Positions 16,508 through 25,189 of a stretch of DNA of 64,000 bases are shown one piece after another (position 1 is the stretch's first letter; each line of letters opens with the position of its first letter). The DNA lies in contig CP077096.1 in assembly GCA_014268975.2 (NCBI GenBank), positions 3,571,501 to 3,635,500 on the forward strand, written 5' to 3'. The position numbers and the translations under genes were made by a program. The stretch comes from Pseudomonas wayambapalatensis. GTDB lineage: Bacteria; Pseudomonadota; Gammaproteobacteria; Pseudomonadales; Pseudomonadaceae. The notes below the pieces were generated by a model. It was not told where the DNA came from and made no database searches. It was given only the letters and a program-made list of their open reading frames with translations.

Positions 16508-17683
16508 TCATTCGATGATGTTGAAGTCCGAGAGGTACTCTTCGGAAATTTCCAGGCCCAGGCCCGGCTTGTCGTCGTCCAGCTGGATATAGCCGTTGAC
16601 GGGCTGCGGCTCGCCCTTGAACACGTAGTAGAACAACTCGTTGCCCACCTCTACGTCGAACACCGGGAAGAACTCGGCCATCGGCGAGGCGGTGCTGGCC
16701 ATGGTGAGGTGGTAGTTGTGCATCTGCCCGGCATGGGGAATGACCGGCACCGACCAGGCTTCGGCCATGGCGTTGATCTTGCGCGCGGCAGTGATGCCGC
16801 CGACGCGGTTGGTGTCGTACTGGATCACGTCCACGGCGCGGCGCTCGAGCAGGTCCTTGAAGCCATGGCCGGTGAACTCGTGCTCGCCGCCTGAAATCGG
16901 CATGATGCCCATCTTCTTCAGCTCGATATAACCTTCGATGTCGTCGGCGATCACCGGCTCTTCCAGCCAGCGCGGCTCGAATTCGGCCAGTTTTGGCAGC
17001 ATCCGGCGGGCATATTCCAGCGTCCAGCCCATGTAGCACTCAAGCATGATGTCCACGTCGGGGCCGGCCAGTTCACGCAGGGCGCGCACTTGCTCGATGT
17101 TTCGGCGCATGCCGGCCGGACCGTCCTTGGGGCCGTAGCCAAAGCGCATTTTCAGGGCAGTGAAGCCTTGGTTGAGGTAGCCCTGGGCTTCTTCGAGGAA
17201 AAGGTCGAGGTTGTCATTGGCGTACAGCTTGGAGGCGTAGGTCCAGATCTTTTCCTTGGTGCGGCCACCCAGCAGCTTGAACACCGGCTTGTTCACCGCC
17301 TTGCCCATGATGTCCCAGATCGCCAGGTCAATTGCCGAAATGGCGGCCATGCCAATGCCCTTGCGGCCCCAGGCGTGGGTGCGGCGGTACATCTTTTGCC
17401 AGATGTACTCGCTGTCGAACGGGTCTTCGCCAATGCAGATCGGCGCCAGGTACAGGTCGATGATTTCCTTGGCCACCCGTGGCGCCAGGGCGCAGTTGCC
17501 GATGCCGACGATGCCGGTGTCGGTTTCGATTTCAACCACCAGCCAGCCGTGGAAGCGGAATGAGCCCATGGCATCGCCACGCTCGAACAGGATGTCGCTG
17601 GCGTTGGTGCAGAAGTGCGCCTGGGGCGGCACGACCTTGCCTTTCCATTCAAAAACACGGGTACGAACGGCTTTGATTTTCAT
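16508..17683 (-). CDS. Enolase-superfamily (mandelate racemase subgroup) sugar-acid dehydratase
   Basis: The 391-residue protein has an intact mandelate-racemase-type active site: K178-x-R180 on the second strand, metal ligands Glu215, Glu241 (WLEEPV) and Glu267 (SGGEHEF) spaced by 26 as in mandelate racemase, and the Asp290/His317 dyad (VIPHAG). It should dehydrate an aldonate or aldarate to a 2-keto-3-deoxy acid. With AraD1 and a semialdehyde dehydrogenase alongside, a route to alpha-ketoglutarate is likely. The substrate (for example L-lyxonate, L-rhamnonate or galactarate-like) cannot be read from sequence. Confidence 0.82.
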   Translation of the reverse strand: MKIKAVRTRVFEWKGKVVPPQAHFCTNASDILFERGDAMGSFRFHGWLVVEIETDTGIVGIGNCALAPRVAKEIIDLYLAPICIGEDPFDSEYIWQKMYRRTHAWGRKGIGMAAISAIDLAIWDIMGKAVNKPVFKLLGGRTKEKIWTYASKLYANDNLDLFLEEAQGYLNQGFTALKMRFGYGPKDGPAGMRRNIEQVRALRELAGPDVDIMLECYMGWTLEYARRMLPKLAEFEPRWLEEPVIADDIEGYIELKKMGIMPISGGEHEFTGHGFKDLLERRAVDVIQYDTNRVGGITAARKINAMAEAWSVPVIPHAGQMHNYHLTMASTASPMAEFFPVFDVEVGNELFYYVFKGEPQPVNGYIQLDDDKPGLGLEISEEYLSDFNIIE

Positions 17684-17715
17684 GCTTGCAGGTTCCTTTC
17701 AATAGAGCGTGTTGA

Positions 17716-19029
17716 TCAGCCAACCTGCGCCGGCTCCAGCGCGGCAGGCGTGGGTTTGGAGAATTTGAGCCGGGACAGCAGCCAGGCGCCCAGCACACCC
17801 ATGATCGCCAGGGCGAACATGCCCGCACGCGGGTCGGCGAACAGGGTTTCGGTGAGGGTCTTGAGGTTCGGTGCCACGAAGCCGCCGAGGTTGCCCAGCG
17901 AGTTGATCAGGGCGATGCCGCTGGCGGCGGCCGCGCCGCTGAGGTAGCCGGTGGGCAAGGTCCAGAACAACGGCTGCACGGCAACAAAGCCTGCGGCGGC
18001 GAAACAGAACGCCAGCACCGCCAGTGGCAGGCTGCCGGCCAGTGCCGAGGCAGCAATGCCCGCCGCGGCCATGGCCAACATGGCCACCGCCAGTTGGCGA
18101 TGCTGGCCGGTGCGGTCGGCATGGCGGGTGACCAGGCGCGTCACCACCAGGGCGCAGGCCCAGGGGATAGCGGTGTACAAGCCCACGCTCAGGCCCACCT
18201 GGCCGTCGAGGAAGCTGGCGACGCGCGTCGGCAGGTAGAACACCACGCCGTACACGCTCATCTGCACGGTGAAATACACCAGGCAGAACTTCATCACCTG
18301 GGCGTTGCGCAATGCGCCCAGGAAGCCGTGCGGGCCTTGGGCCTGCTTTTGTGCATCTTCTTCGGCCAGCTGGCTTTCAAGTGCATCCTTTTGCGCATCG
18401 CTCAGCCAGCGGGCGTGGCGTGGGCGGTCGACCAGGTAGAAGTAGGCGGCGATGCCAACCAGCGAGGCCAGCAACCCTTCCACCACGAACAGCCACTGCC
18501 AGTTGCGCAGGCCGAACACGTCATGAAACTCCAGCAGCCAGCCCGACAACGGGCCGCCCAGCACCAGCGCCAGCGGCAGGCCAAAGTAGAACAGGCCCAG
18601 CGCCTGGGCGCGGCTGCGCTGCGGGAACCAGTAAGTGAGGTAGAGGATGATGCCGGGGAAGAAGCCGGCCTCGGCAATGCCCAGCAAGAAGCGCAGTACG
18701 TAGAAGGTGGTGGCGTTGTCGGCAAACATCATCGCCGCACTGACCAGGCCCCAGGTGACCATTATCCGGCACAGCCAGACGCGGGCGCCCAGGCGGTGCA
18801 GCATCAGGTTGCTGGGCACTTCGAAGCAGGCGTAGCCGATGAAGAAGATACTGGCACCGAAGGCGAAGGCGACGTCGCTCAGTCCGGTGTCGGCCTGCAG
18901 GAAAGCCCGGGCGTAACCGACGTTCGCGCGGTCGATGAAGGCCAAGACGTACATCAGGATCAGAAAAGGCAGCAGCCGCGCGCGGCTGGTGGAAATGGCC
19001 GAAGCCAGGGAGCTGGCGTGATCGCTCAT
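17716..19029 (-). CDS. MFS transporter, anion:cation symporter type, for a sugar acid
   Basis: The 437-residue protein has about 12 membrane segments. It opens LLPFLILMYVLAFIDRANVGYA and carries GIAEAGFFPGIILYLTYWFP near 110-130, typical of the ACS family that takes up hexuronates, galactonate and phthalates. The start follows GGACACCTCC; an in-frame upstream ATG at 19137 has no ribosome site and is less likely. It heads the dehydratase-AraD1-dehydrogenase run, so it probably imports their substrate. An operator-like motif lies about 110 bases upstream. Confidence 0.88.
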   Translation of the reverse strand: MSDHASSLASAISTSRARLLPFLILMYVLAFIDRANVGYARAFLQADTGLSDVAFAFGASIFFIGYACFEVPSNLMLHRLGARVWLCRIMVTWGLVSAAMMFADNATTFYVLRFLLGIAEAGFFPGIILYLTYWFPQRSRAQALGLFYFGLPLALVLGGPLSGWLLEFHDVFGLRNWQWLFVVEGLLASLVGIAAYFYLVDRPRHARWLSDAQKDALESQLAEEDAQKQAQGPHGFLGALRNAQVMKFCLVYFTVQMSVYGVVFYLPTRVASFLDGQVGLSVGLYTAIPWACALVVTRLVTRHADRTGQHRQLAVAMLAMAAAGIAASALAGSLPLAVLAFCFAAAGFVAVQPLFWTLPTGYLSGAAAASGIALINSLGNLGGFVAPNLKTLTETLFADPRAGMFALAIMGVLGAWLLSRLKFSKPTPAALEPAQVG

Positions 19030-19137
19030 GGAGGTGTCCCCGCTGTTGCCCTGTGTGCCCCGAGACGCTTTGGGGCGGGCTTTTTGTTGTTGGTGTTGGG
19101 GCGACTTTAGAGGGGGCAGGCCTGACTGGATAATCAC

Positions 19138-19168
19138 TTATGCGTATCCATCGATAGCCTGGGGTAAT
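19138..19168 (-). promoter_or_regulatory. Operator-like motif upstream of the MFS/dehydratase operon
   Basis: Read on the minus strand, this segment has ATTACCCC-A-GGCTATCG followed by ATGGATACGCATAA. It matches closely a segment upstream of tctC (24055-24083). Its location in the promoter region of the operon suggests a shared regulator, possibly the LysR protein encoded at 27319. The rest of the 19030-19286 gap shows only a degenerate REP-like stretch. Confidence 0.5.
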
Positions 19169-19232
19169 ACCTTTTTACGGTTCAGGGGTGGTGGGGTTAT
19201 CGCCTTTGAGGCCCAGAAAGCGTGTTGCATGT

Positions 19233-19260
19233 GCTTGCCCCGCGAAGAGGCCAGCACAGG
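19233..19260. repeat. Degenerate REP-like element
   Basis: The core GCCCCGCGAAGAGGCC matches one arm of the 35-bp REP sequence I recall for P. putida; the other arm is degraded. It lies just downstream of the oprD gene. It supports a putida-group origin but is weak on its own. Confidence 0.4.
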
Positions 19261-19286
19261 CAACACAATCCAGCTGGCCCTGTGAC

Positions 19287-20537
19287 CTACAACAGTTTCA
19301 GGGTATACGTCAGAATCAGCCGGTTCTCATCCACATCGGCCACATGATTGGAACGCACCGCCGCATTGCGCCAGCGAACGCCCAGGTTCTTCAGCGGCCC
19401 GCTCTGGATCACATAGGTGACGTCCAGGTCGCGCTCCCACGCTTGCCCATCGCTGCCGCCTGCCACCTGGGCGTGATCACCGCTGGCGTAGCGAGTCATA
19501 AACGTTAAACCCGGGATGCCAAGGGCAACGAAGTCATAGTCATATCGCACCTGCCAGGAGCGCTCACCCGCCGTGGTGAAGTTGCGCACCTGGATGTCGT
19601 TGACCAACGGCGTGCTGGTACCCGCGATGTAGACCATCCCGTTGTCGCCATACATGCGCTGGTAACCCGCGCCAAGGGTATGCCCGCCACGCTTGGCACT
19701 GACGAAACTGGTGAGGGCGCGGTTATCCAGGTTGCCCAGGTCGGCGCTGCCCTCTTCACGGGTGCTGAACCAGCCCACATTGGCGGCCAGGGTCCAGTCA
19801 CCCAGTGGCTGCTTGTGGCTGAAGCTGTAGTAGTTCTGCCGATAAATGTCCTGAAGCCGGGCCTGCCACACGCCTACCTGGGTGCGCTCGGCATTGAAAC
19901 GGTAATCGCCGCCCACATAGTTGAAACGGTCGGCAAACACACCACCGCGGCCGTCGACCGACAAGTCTTCATGGTTGGTGGAGTTGCGCTGGCTCAGCGA
20001 ACGCATCTGCCCGGCCTGCAGGTTCAGGCCGGCAATTTCCTTCGAACTCAGCATGCCACCCTGAAAGGTCTGCGGCAGCAGGCGGCCGTCGTTGCGCAGC
20101 AGGATCGGCAGCTCGGGCATCAACTCGCCCACCTTCAGTTCGGTCTTTGAAAACCGCAGCTTGGGCGCCAACCCCACCCGCGAGAACTCATCCGCCGCCC
20201 GGCCATCATCGTGCCGGGGCAGTAGCCCCGAGCCCCTGCGCGCGGGGCTGCTGTCGAGCTTCACGCCCAACTGGCCAAGCACGTCGACGCCCACACCCAA
20301 CGGCCCGGCGGTGTACCCCGAGTTGGCTTGCAACAAAAAGCCCTGAGCCCACTCTTCCTGCTTCGACTGCGCCGCGCCGGGCTGGCGAAAGTCACGGTTG
20401 AAATACAGGTTGCGCAGGCCCAACGTGATGCTGGCATCGTCGATAAACCCTTCGGCACTAGCGATTTGTGGCAAGCAGGTAAGCAACAGCGGTGTCACCG
20501 CACTGCCGGTCAGCAGGTAGGAAAAGGCTTTTGTCAT
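19287..20537 (-). CDS. OprD-family outer-membrane porin
   Basis: The 416-residue precursor has a signal peptide ending near residue 28 (QIASA/EG). Next comes the OprD-type start of the barrel, FIDDASITLGLRNLYFNRDF, and the family-typical EWAQGFLLQANSGYT and GVGVDVLGQLGVKLD strands. It ends in ILTYTLKLL. OprD porins admit single carboxylates, amino acids or uronates. Placed between a PdxA-like gene and an MFS/dehydratase operon, it probably gives outer-membrane entry for the same acid. Confidence 0.9.
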   Translation of the reverse strand: MTKAFSYLLTGSAVTPLLLTCLPQIASAEGFIDDASITLGLRNLYFNRDFRQPGAAQSKQEEWAQGFLLQANSGYTAGPLGVGVDVLGQLGVKLDSSPARRGSGLLPRHDDGRAADEFSRVGLAPKLRFSKTELKVGELMPELPILLRNDGRLLPQTFQGGMLSSKEIAGLNLQAGQMRSLSQRNSTNHEDLSVDGRGGVFADRFNYVGGDYRFNAERTQVGVWQARLQDIYRQNYYSFSHKQPLGDWTLAANVGWFSTREEGSADLGNLDNRALTSFVSAKRGGHTLGAGYQRMYGDNGMVYIAGTSTPLVNDIQVRNFTTAGERSWQVRYDYDFVALGIPGLTFMTRYASGDHAQVAGGSDGQAWERDLDVTYVIQSGPLKNLGVRWRNAAVRSNHVADVDENRLILTYTLKLL

Positions 20538-20640
20538 TGTTGTTTTTCCTTTTTACAGGGTGATGCGAGCCGTGGAGCCGACAGGCTCCAGGCGCGGTTG
20601 AAAGCAGGAAAAAGCGGCCCCGAACGGAGCCGCCATGCAC

Positions 20641-21654
20641 TCAGCGGGCGTTGCGCCCCATGCGGCAGGCAATCTCGAAGGCCTGGCGGGTGGCGCCGAC
20701 ATTGGCCTTGCCTTGGCCTGCGATGTCGAACGCGGTGCCGTGGGCCGGGGTGGTGATCGGGATTGGCAGGCCACCCTGCACCGTCACACCCCGGGAGAAG
20801 CCCATCAGCTTGATGGCGATCTGGCCCTGGTCGTGGTACATGGTCACCACCGCGTCAAAGGCCTGGGCGTCGCCCTGCACCTTCAGGAAGATAGTGTCCC
20901 CCGGGTAGGGGCCATCGGCGTCGATGCCCTGCTCCCGCGCCCGCTGCACCGCCGGGCCGATGATGTCCAGCTCTTCGCGGCCAAAGCTGCCGTTGTCGCC
21001 ATTATGCGGGTTCAGGCCACAAACGCCGATGCGTGGGCGCTGCAAACCGTTGCGCTTGAGCGCGGTGTCGATCAGGCCAATGGCTTCGAGCACGCGCGCC
21101 TGGCTGAGCATGCCGGGCACTTCGGCCAACGCCACGTGGGAAGTTACTCGCGAGGTCCACAAGTTATCGAGCACGTTGAATTCGCAGAACGGCCCGCTGA
21201 AATTCAGGCGTTCGGCAAACCAGTGCAGCTCGTCGCTGTGGCCCATGCCGGCCATGTGCAGCGAAGTCTTGTTCAGCGGGCCGAACAGGATGGCGTCGGT
21301 CTTGCCCGAGTCGGTGAGCTCCAGCGCCACGGCCAAGGTGTCGAGGCTGTAACGCCCGCCAATCACGCTGGCTTCGCTGCGCGGGAACTCGCCGATGGCG
21401 GCGCCTCGGTAGGGGAACAACAGCGGCGTGTCGTCGGCAAAATCCAGCACGTCGAGCGAATCGATACGCCGGTACGGGAACTCACAACCCGCGATCTGCA
21501 TGCCACGGCGCATCTCCTGCTCATCGGCAATCAGCACCACTTGCGCCTTGCCGCGCACCTCGGGTTCGGCCAACAGGCGGGCAATCAGTTCGGGGCCGAT
21601 ACCGGCCGGGTCACCCAGTACCATGGCCAGGCGTGGAAGGGTTTGCTTGTTCAT
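20641..21654 (-). CDS. PdxA-family NAD-dependent dehydrogenase, probably catabolic
   Basis: The 337-residue protein opens PRLAMVLGDPAGIGPEL like PdxA. It retains the metal-binding histidines at about 173 (TSHVAL), 217 (GLNPHNGDNG) and 274 (MYHDQGQ), and the TTPAHGTAFDIAG loop. True PdxA acts on 4-phosphohydroxythreonine in vitamin B6 synthesis. Here the gene sits among sugar-acid genes, so it resembles the catabolic PdxA2 type, though no DUF1537 kinase is nearby to make a phosphorylated substrate. The ATG overlaps the amidohydrolase stop (ATGA). Confidence 0.8.
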   Translation of the reverse strand: MNKQTLPRLAMVLGDPAGIGPELIARLLAEPEVRGKAQVVLIADEQEMRRGMQIAGCEFPYRRIDSLDVLDFADDTPLLFPYRGAAIGEFPRSEASVIGGRYSLDTLAVALELTDSGKTDAILFGPLNKTSLHMAGMGHSDELHWFAERLNFSGPFCEFNVLDNLWTSRVTSHVALAEVPGMLSQARVLEAIGLIDTALKRNGLQRPRIGVCGLNPHNGDNGSFGREELDIIGPAVQRAREQGIDADGPYPGDTIFLKVQGDAQAFDAVVTMYHDQGQIAIKLMGFSRGVTVQGGLPIPITTPAHGTAFDIAGQGKANVGATRQAFEIACRMGRNAR

Positions 21655-22610
21655 GCGGGGGTCCTTGTGTGGGGCAACACCTGATTCAGGCGCAAGGTGT
21701 CGGGCACGGTGCGGTACAGGCGCCGTGCGTTGCTGTAGAAAAGCTGTTGCTGGGCGGTGTGCGGCAAGTCGGCGACGATGTGCTTGAAGCCGCTGTAAAT
21801 GGTGTCGAAGCTGCCGCACAGGCCATCGACCGGGAAGTTGCTGGCAAACATCGCCCGTTCGCTGCCAAACAACGCGATGACCTGGCGCACGATCCAGGCG
21901 TTGTCCTCGGCACGCCAGGGTTGGCCGGCCTGGCCAATGCCCGAGATCTTCACCGCCACGTTGTCGCATCGGGCAAACCGCGCCATGGCCGCGTGCCAGT
22001 CCGCCAGGCCTTGCGGGCTGCGGTCCGAAGGCAGGCCGGCATGGTTCAGAATCAGCAACGTATCGGGAAAGTCCTGCGCCAGGCGGGCAGCCTCGTCGAG
22101 GTTCCACCACGGGGTTTGCAGGTCGAAATGCAGGCCGTGGCGCGCCAGCTGCGCATAGCCATGGCGCCAGTTCACGTCGCTCATCAGGCTGTGCAGGCGC
22201 CCAACCTCGGCCGGGCACGATGGCCCACCGGGCTTGTGGCGTACGCTGCGTACTCGCTCGAACGCCGCCTGTTCGGCCAGCACCCGGGCGGCGTCCGGCG
22301 CGTCCAGCCAAGCCTGGGCCACCACGGCATTGGGCGCCCCGTAACGTGCTGCCAGGCCATGGATGAAGCGCGTTTCACCCACTGGGTCACGCGGGTCCCA
22401 TTCGGTTTCCACGTAGACGGTTTCGACCACCTGATGCCTGCCTGCGTCGGCCAGGTAATCTTCGGGAAAGTAGCGGCGCTTGAGGGCACTGTAATCCCCG
22501 TAACGAAACGGGATGTTTCCGGTGCCCGACAGCCAGGGGTGCGGGTTGTTCAGCGGGTCCCAGAAATGATGATGGGCATCGACGATCGGCCCTTCGTACA
22601 ACTCAGCCAT
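21651..22610 (-). CDS. Amidohydrolase-2 family hydrolase, probable sugar lactonase (COG3618-like)
   Basis: The 319-residue TIM-barrel protein starts with the metal motif IVDAHHHFWDP, carries LLILNHAG near residue 191 and ASNFPVDG near 255-262, and lacks obvious helical additions. The family includes L-rhamnono- and L-fucono-lactonases and pyrone-dicarboxylate hydrolase. In this cluster opening of an aldonolactone is the likeliest role. It overlaps the upstream MFS gene by eight bases and the downstream PdxA-like gene by four. Confidence 0.75.
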   Translation of the reverse strand: MAELYEGPIVDAHHHFWDPLNNPHPWLSGTGNIPFRYGDYSALKRRYFPEDYLADAGRHQVVETVYVETEWDPRDPVGETRFIHGLAARYGAPNAVVAQAWLDAPDAARVLAEQAAFERVRSVRHKPGGPSCPAEVGRLHSLMSDVNWRHGYAQLARHGLHFDLQTPWWNLDEAARLAQDFPDTLLILNHAGLPSDRSPQGLADWHAAMARFARCDNVAVKISGIGQAGQPWRAEDNAWIVRQVIALFGSERAMFASNFPVDGLCGSFDTIYSGFKHIVADLPHTAQQQLFYSNARRLYRTVPDTLRLNQVLPHTRTPA

Positions 22611-23928
22611 GGTGTACCTCGGTCTTGTCCAGCGAGATCAACAGCGTGCCGACGATGAACAGCCCCGAGCACAGGGCAAAGAAGCCAAGCACCGCCGGGT
22701 AGCCGCCCAGGTGCTGCAACAGCACGCCCACCAGGATCGGCACCACGATGCCGCCCAGGCTGCCGGCCAGGTTCATCACCCCACCGATCAGGCCCACCCG
22801 CGACGGTGCCGCGAGCAGCGCCGGGAAGCTCCAGTACAAGCTGCCCCACATCAGGAAGAACGCCGTCAAAGACAGCAGCGCCACCGCCGCGTAGGCGTCG
22901 CTCAGGCCAGGCAGCAGCAGGAAGGCGCACAGCGCCACCAGGCCCGAGAAGGTCAAAAGGCCTTTGGCCGCCAAACCACGGCGCACACCCTTGCGGATCA
23001 GGGTGTCGCACAGGAATCCGCCCACCAGCGAGCCCACTGCGCCACACAGGAAAATGATGAACGTGGCCGCCCCGATGCCCTTGATGTCGAAGCCACGGGC
23101 ATGGGCCAGGTAGCTCGGCCCCCAGGTCAGCAAGCCAAAGAACACCATCGCCCAGCTGGCGCGGCCCAGCAGGATGCCGGTAAGCGAACGCGCCGCGATG
23201 CCCAGCCCTTTGGCCGGCTGTTGCGCCGCCTCGGCCAACGGTACGGCGCGGCCGTGGTTGATTTTGTCCAGCTCAGCGGCGTTGACGGCGGCATGCTCGG
23301 CGGGGTTGTCGCGCAGGTAGTGCCAGGCCAGCCAGGCCATGGCCAGCGTGGCGATACCGGCGACGAAGAAGGCGATGCGCCACGAGCCAAGCACGGCGAT
23401 CAGGTAGGCGATGATCAAACCGCCCAAGGCCGCGCCCAGCGGGCCGCCACAATCCATCAGCACCGCGCCGCGGCTGCGCTCGTTGGCGCCCAGCCACAAT
23501 GAGTTGAGCTTGCCGCCCGAGGGGAACAGTGGCGCCTCCGCCGCACCCAGGGCAACCCGGGCGAACATCAGCGACAGGCCACCGGTGGTGAACGCCGCCA
23601 AGGTCTGGAACGCGCCCCACAGGCCGGTGGACCAACCAATGACCCGGCGCGGGCCGAAGCGGTCAATCAACCAGCCACCAGGAATTTGTAACAGCGCGTA
23701 AGCCCAGAAGAAACTGCTGAGAATCAGCCCCTGCATGCTGGGCGAAAGCTCGAACTCCGCGGCAATGGTAGGCATGGCAATGGACAGCGAAACACGGTCG
23801 ATCAGGTTGATCACCGTCAGGGCAAAAATGATTGCGAAGATGCGCCAGCGCACGTTGCTGGCCTTCAGCGCGACAGGTGTGTCGGCCGATTGCCCAGCGT
23901 GCAGCACAGGGTTTTGTGCCTGAGCCAT
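22603..23928 (-). CDS. MFS transporter (ACS family)
   Basis: The 441-residue protein has 12 predicted segments. It opens RWRIFAIIFALTVINLIDRVSLSIAM and has GPRRVIGWSTGLWGAFQTLAA and RVALGAAEAPLFPSGGKL motifs typical of glucarate/galactonate-type ACS permeases. The ATG follows GAGGTACC. It is the first gene of a minus-strand operon with a hydrolase and a PdxA-like enzyme, and is divergent from tctC across a 227-bp control region. Confidence 0.88.
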   Translation of the reverse strand: MAQAQNPVLHAGQSADTPVALKASNVRWRIFAIIFALTVINLIDRVSLSIAMPTIAAEFELSPSMQGLILSSFFWAYALLQIPGGWLIDRFGPRRVIGWSTGLWGAFQTLAAFTTGGLSLMFARVALGAAEAPLFPSGGKLNSLWLGANERSRGAVLMDCGGPLGAALGGLIIAYLIAVLGSWRIAFFVAGIATLAMAWLAWHYLRDNPAEHAAVNAAELDKINHGRAVPLAEAAQQPAKGLGIAARSLTGILLGRASWAMVFFGLLTWGPSYLAHARGFDIKGIGAATFIIFLCGAVGSLVGGFLCDTLIRKGVRRGLAAKGLLTFSGLVALCAFLLLPGLSDAYAAVALLSLTAFFLMWGSLYWSFPALLAAPSRVGLIGGVMNLAGSLGGIVVPILVGVLLQHLGGYPAVLGFFALCSGLFIVGTLLISLDKTEVHHG

Positions 23929-24039
23929 GGGAGGTACCTCTGCTTGTTATTGTTGTAATCCGGTAATGTCCGGCAGTGCCAATATGGCCGGGCCGTCGAT
24001 AACCGTCTAATCAAAGCTGCTCATACAGCCATTGCCTGT

Positions 24040-24060
24040 GGTTATCGCTAAGCTATAACC
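24040..24060. promoter_or_regulatory. LysR-type palindrome in the MFS/tctC divergent promoter
   Basis: GGTTAT and ATAACC arms flank a nine-base spacer, forming a dyad typical of LysR recognition sites. A further matching half-site (CGATAACC) lies at 23997-24004. It stands between the divergent MFS and tctC genes and next to the motif at 24055-24083. Regulation by the LysR protein at 27319 is inferred. Confidence 0.5.
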
Positions 24061-24083
24061 CCTGGCTATCGGTGTATGCGTAA
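24055..24083 (+). promoter_or_regulatory. Operator-like motif upstream of tctC
   Basis: ATAACCCC-T-GGCTATCG followed by GTGTATGCGTAA closely matches the motif at 19138-19168 (minus strand) in front of the second MFS operon. The right arm of the 24040-24060 palindrome overlaps it. A common binding protein for both transcription units is the simplest explanation. Confidence 0.5.
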
Positions 24084-24155
24084 CTTTGAGTGGACGCTTA
24101 TCGGTTAGCTGCGCAGACTTCGGTGACCCATAACAAAGACAACAAAGAGGTCCCC

Positions 24156-25169
24156 ATGCGAAACGCCTACGCGCGTCACATTTCGTCGTTGCTGGCCGCC
24201 TGCGGCCTGCTGTGCGCCACCGCCCTGCCCGCCCTTGCCGACACCTGGAAGCCCGAGAAGAACGTCGAGATCGTCGTGGCCGGCGGCCCCGGCGGCGGCA
24301 CCGACCAGCTGGCGCGCCTGATCCAGCAAGCGATCAGCCAGCATCACCTGCTGGACGTCAACACCGTGGTGCTGAACAAAGGCGGTGGCAACGGCGCCGA
24401 AGCCTTCCTCGACATGAAACTGGCCCAGGGCGATGCCCACAAGCTGGTGATCGGCACCAACAACGTGTACCTGCTGCCGTTGGTGGCCAAGCTGGGCTAC
24501 CAGTGGACCGACCTTACCCCGGTGGCCGCCGTGGCCGAGGACGACTTCATTCTCTGGACCTACCAGGACGCCCCCTGGGGCGACGCCGCCGCGTTCAAGG
24601 AGGCGCTCGCAAGCAATACCGGCAAGATGCGCTTTGGCGGCAGCCAGTCCAAGGACGTGGACCAGACACTGGCCCTGCTGATTGGCCAGCAGGTGGGCAG
24701 CAAGCTCACCTACATCCCCTTCAAAAGCGGCAGCGAGGCTTCGATCCAGTTGGCCGGCAAGCACATTGCCGCCAACCTCAACAACCCGGCCGAAAGCCTC
24801 AGCCAGTGGCGCGGCGGCCAGGTGCGGCCGCTGTGCGTGTTCAGCCGTGAGCGGATGATCTACCGCGACAAGGTCACCGCCGAACAGTCCTGGGCCGACA
24901 TCCCTACCTGCCATGAACAGGGCCTGGCCATTGAGCAGTACCGCTTCCCCCGCACAGTCTTCCTGCCCGGCGCGATCAGCGACGAACAGCGGGCGTTCTA
25001 TGTGGAGTTGCTGCGCAAAGTCAGCCAGACGCCAGAGTTCAAGGCCTACATCGAGCGCTCGGCGCTGGCGCCGACCTTCCTCGAAGGCCAGGCGCTGGTG
25101 AGCTACATCGAACAGGACCGTGAACGCGTGATGCCACTGTTCAAGGACGCCGGCTGGCTGCGCCAGTGA
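24156..25169 (+). CDS. tctC: TctC, tripartite tricarboxylate transporter binding protein (Bug family)
   Basis: The 337-residue periplasmic protein has a signal peptide cut near ALA/DTW (residue 28), then VEIVVAGGPGGGTDQLAR, the Bug ligand-binding loop, and VVLNKGGGNGAEAF. It captures a carboxylate for the TctAB permease. I chose the ATG preceded by AAAGAGG over an upstream in-frame start. It is the first gene of tctCBA, next to sugar-acid genes, so its ligand may be a sugar acid rather than citrate. Confidence 0.9.
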   Translation: MRNAYARHISSLLAACGLLCATALPALADTWKPEKNVEIVVAGGPGGGTDQLARLIQQAISQHHLLDVNTVVLNKGGGNGAEAFLDMKLAQGDAHKLVIGTNNVYLLPLVAKLGYQWTDLTPVAAVAEDDFILWTYQDAPWGDAAAFKEALASNTGKMRFGGSQSKDVDQTLALLIGQQVGSKLTYIPFKSGSEASIQLAGKHIAANLNNPAESLSQWRGGQVRPLCVFSRERMIYRDKVTAEQSWADIPTCHEQGLAIEQYRFPRTVFLPGAISDEQRAFYVELLRKVSQTPEFKAYIERSALAPTFLEGQALVSYIEQDRERVMPLFKDAGWLRQ

Positions 25170-25189
25170 GCGCGACAAGGGAGACCACC

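Noticed and set aside
18094..19110. A plus-strand open frame across the MFS gene
   Set aside because: It is antisense to a clear 12-segment transporter, and its Gln/His/Ala-rich translation is typical of a shadow frame.
21655..22311. N-terminal extension of the PdxA-like gene
   Set aside because: It overlaps the amidohydrolase gene out of frame; the ATG at 21654 gives an exact PdxA start.
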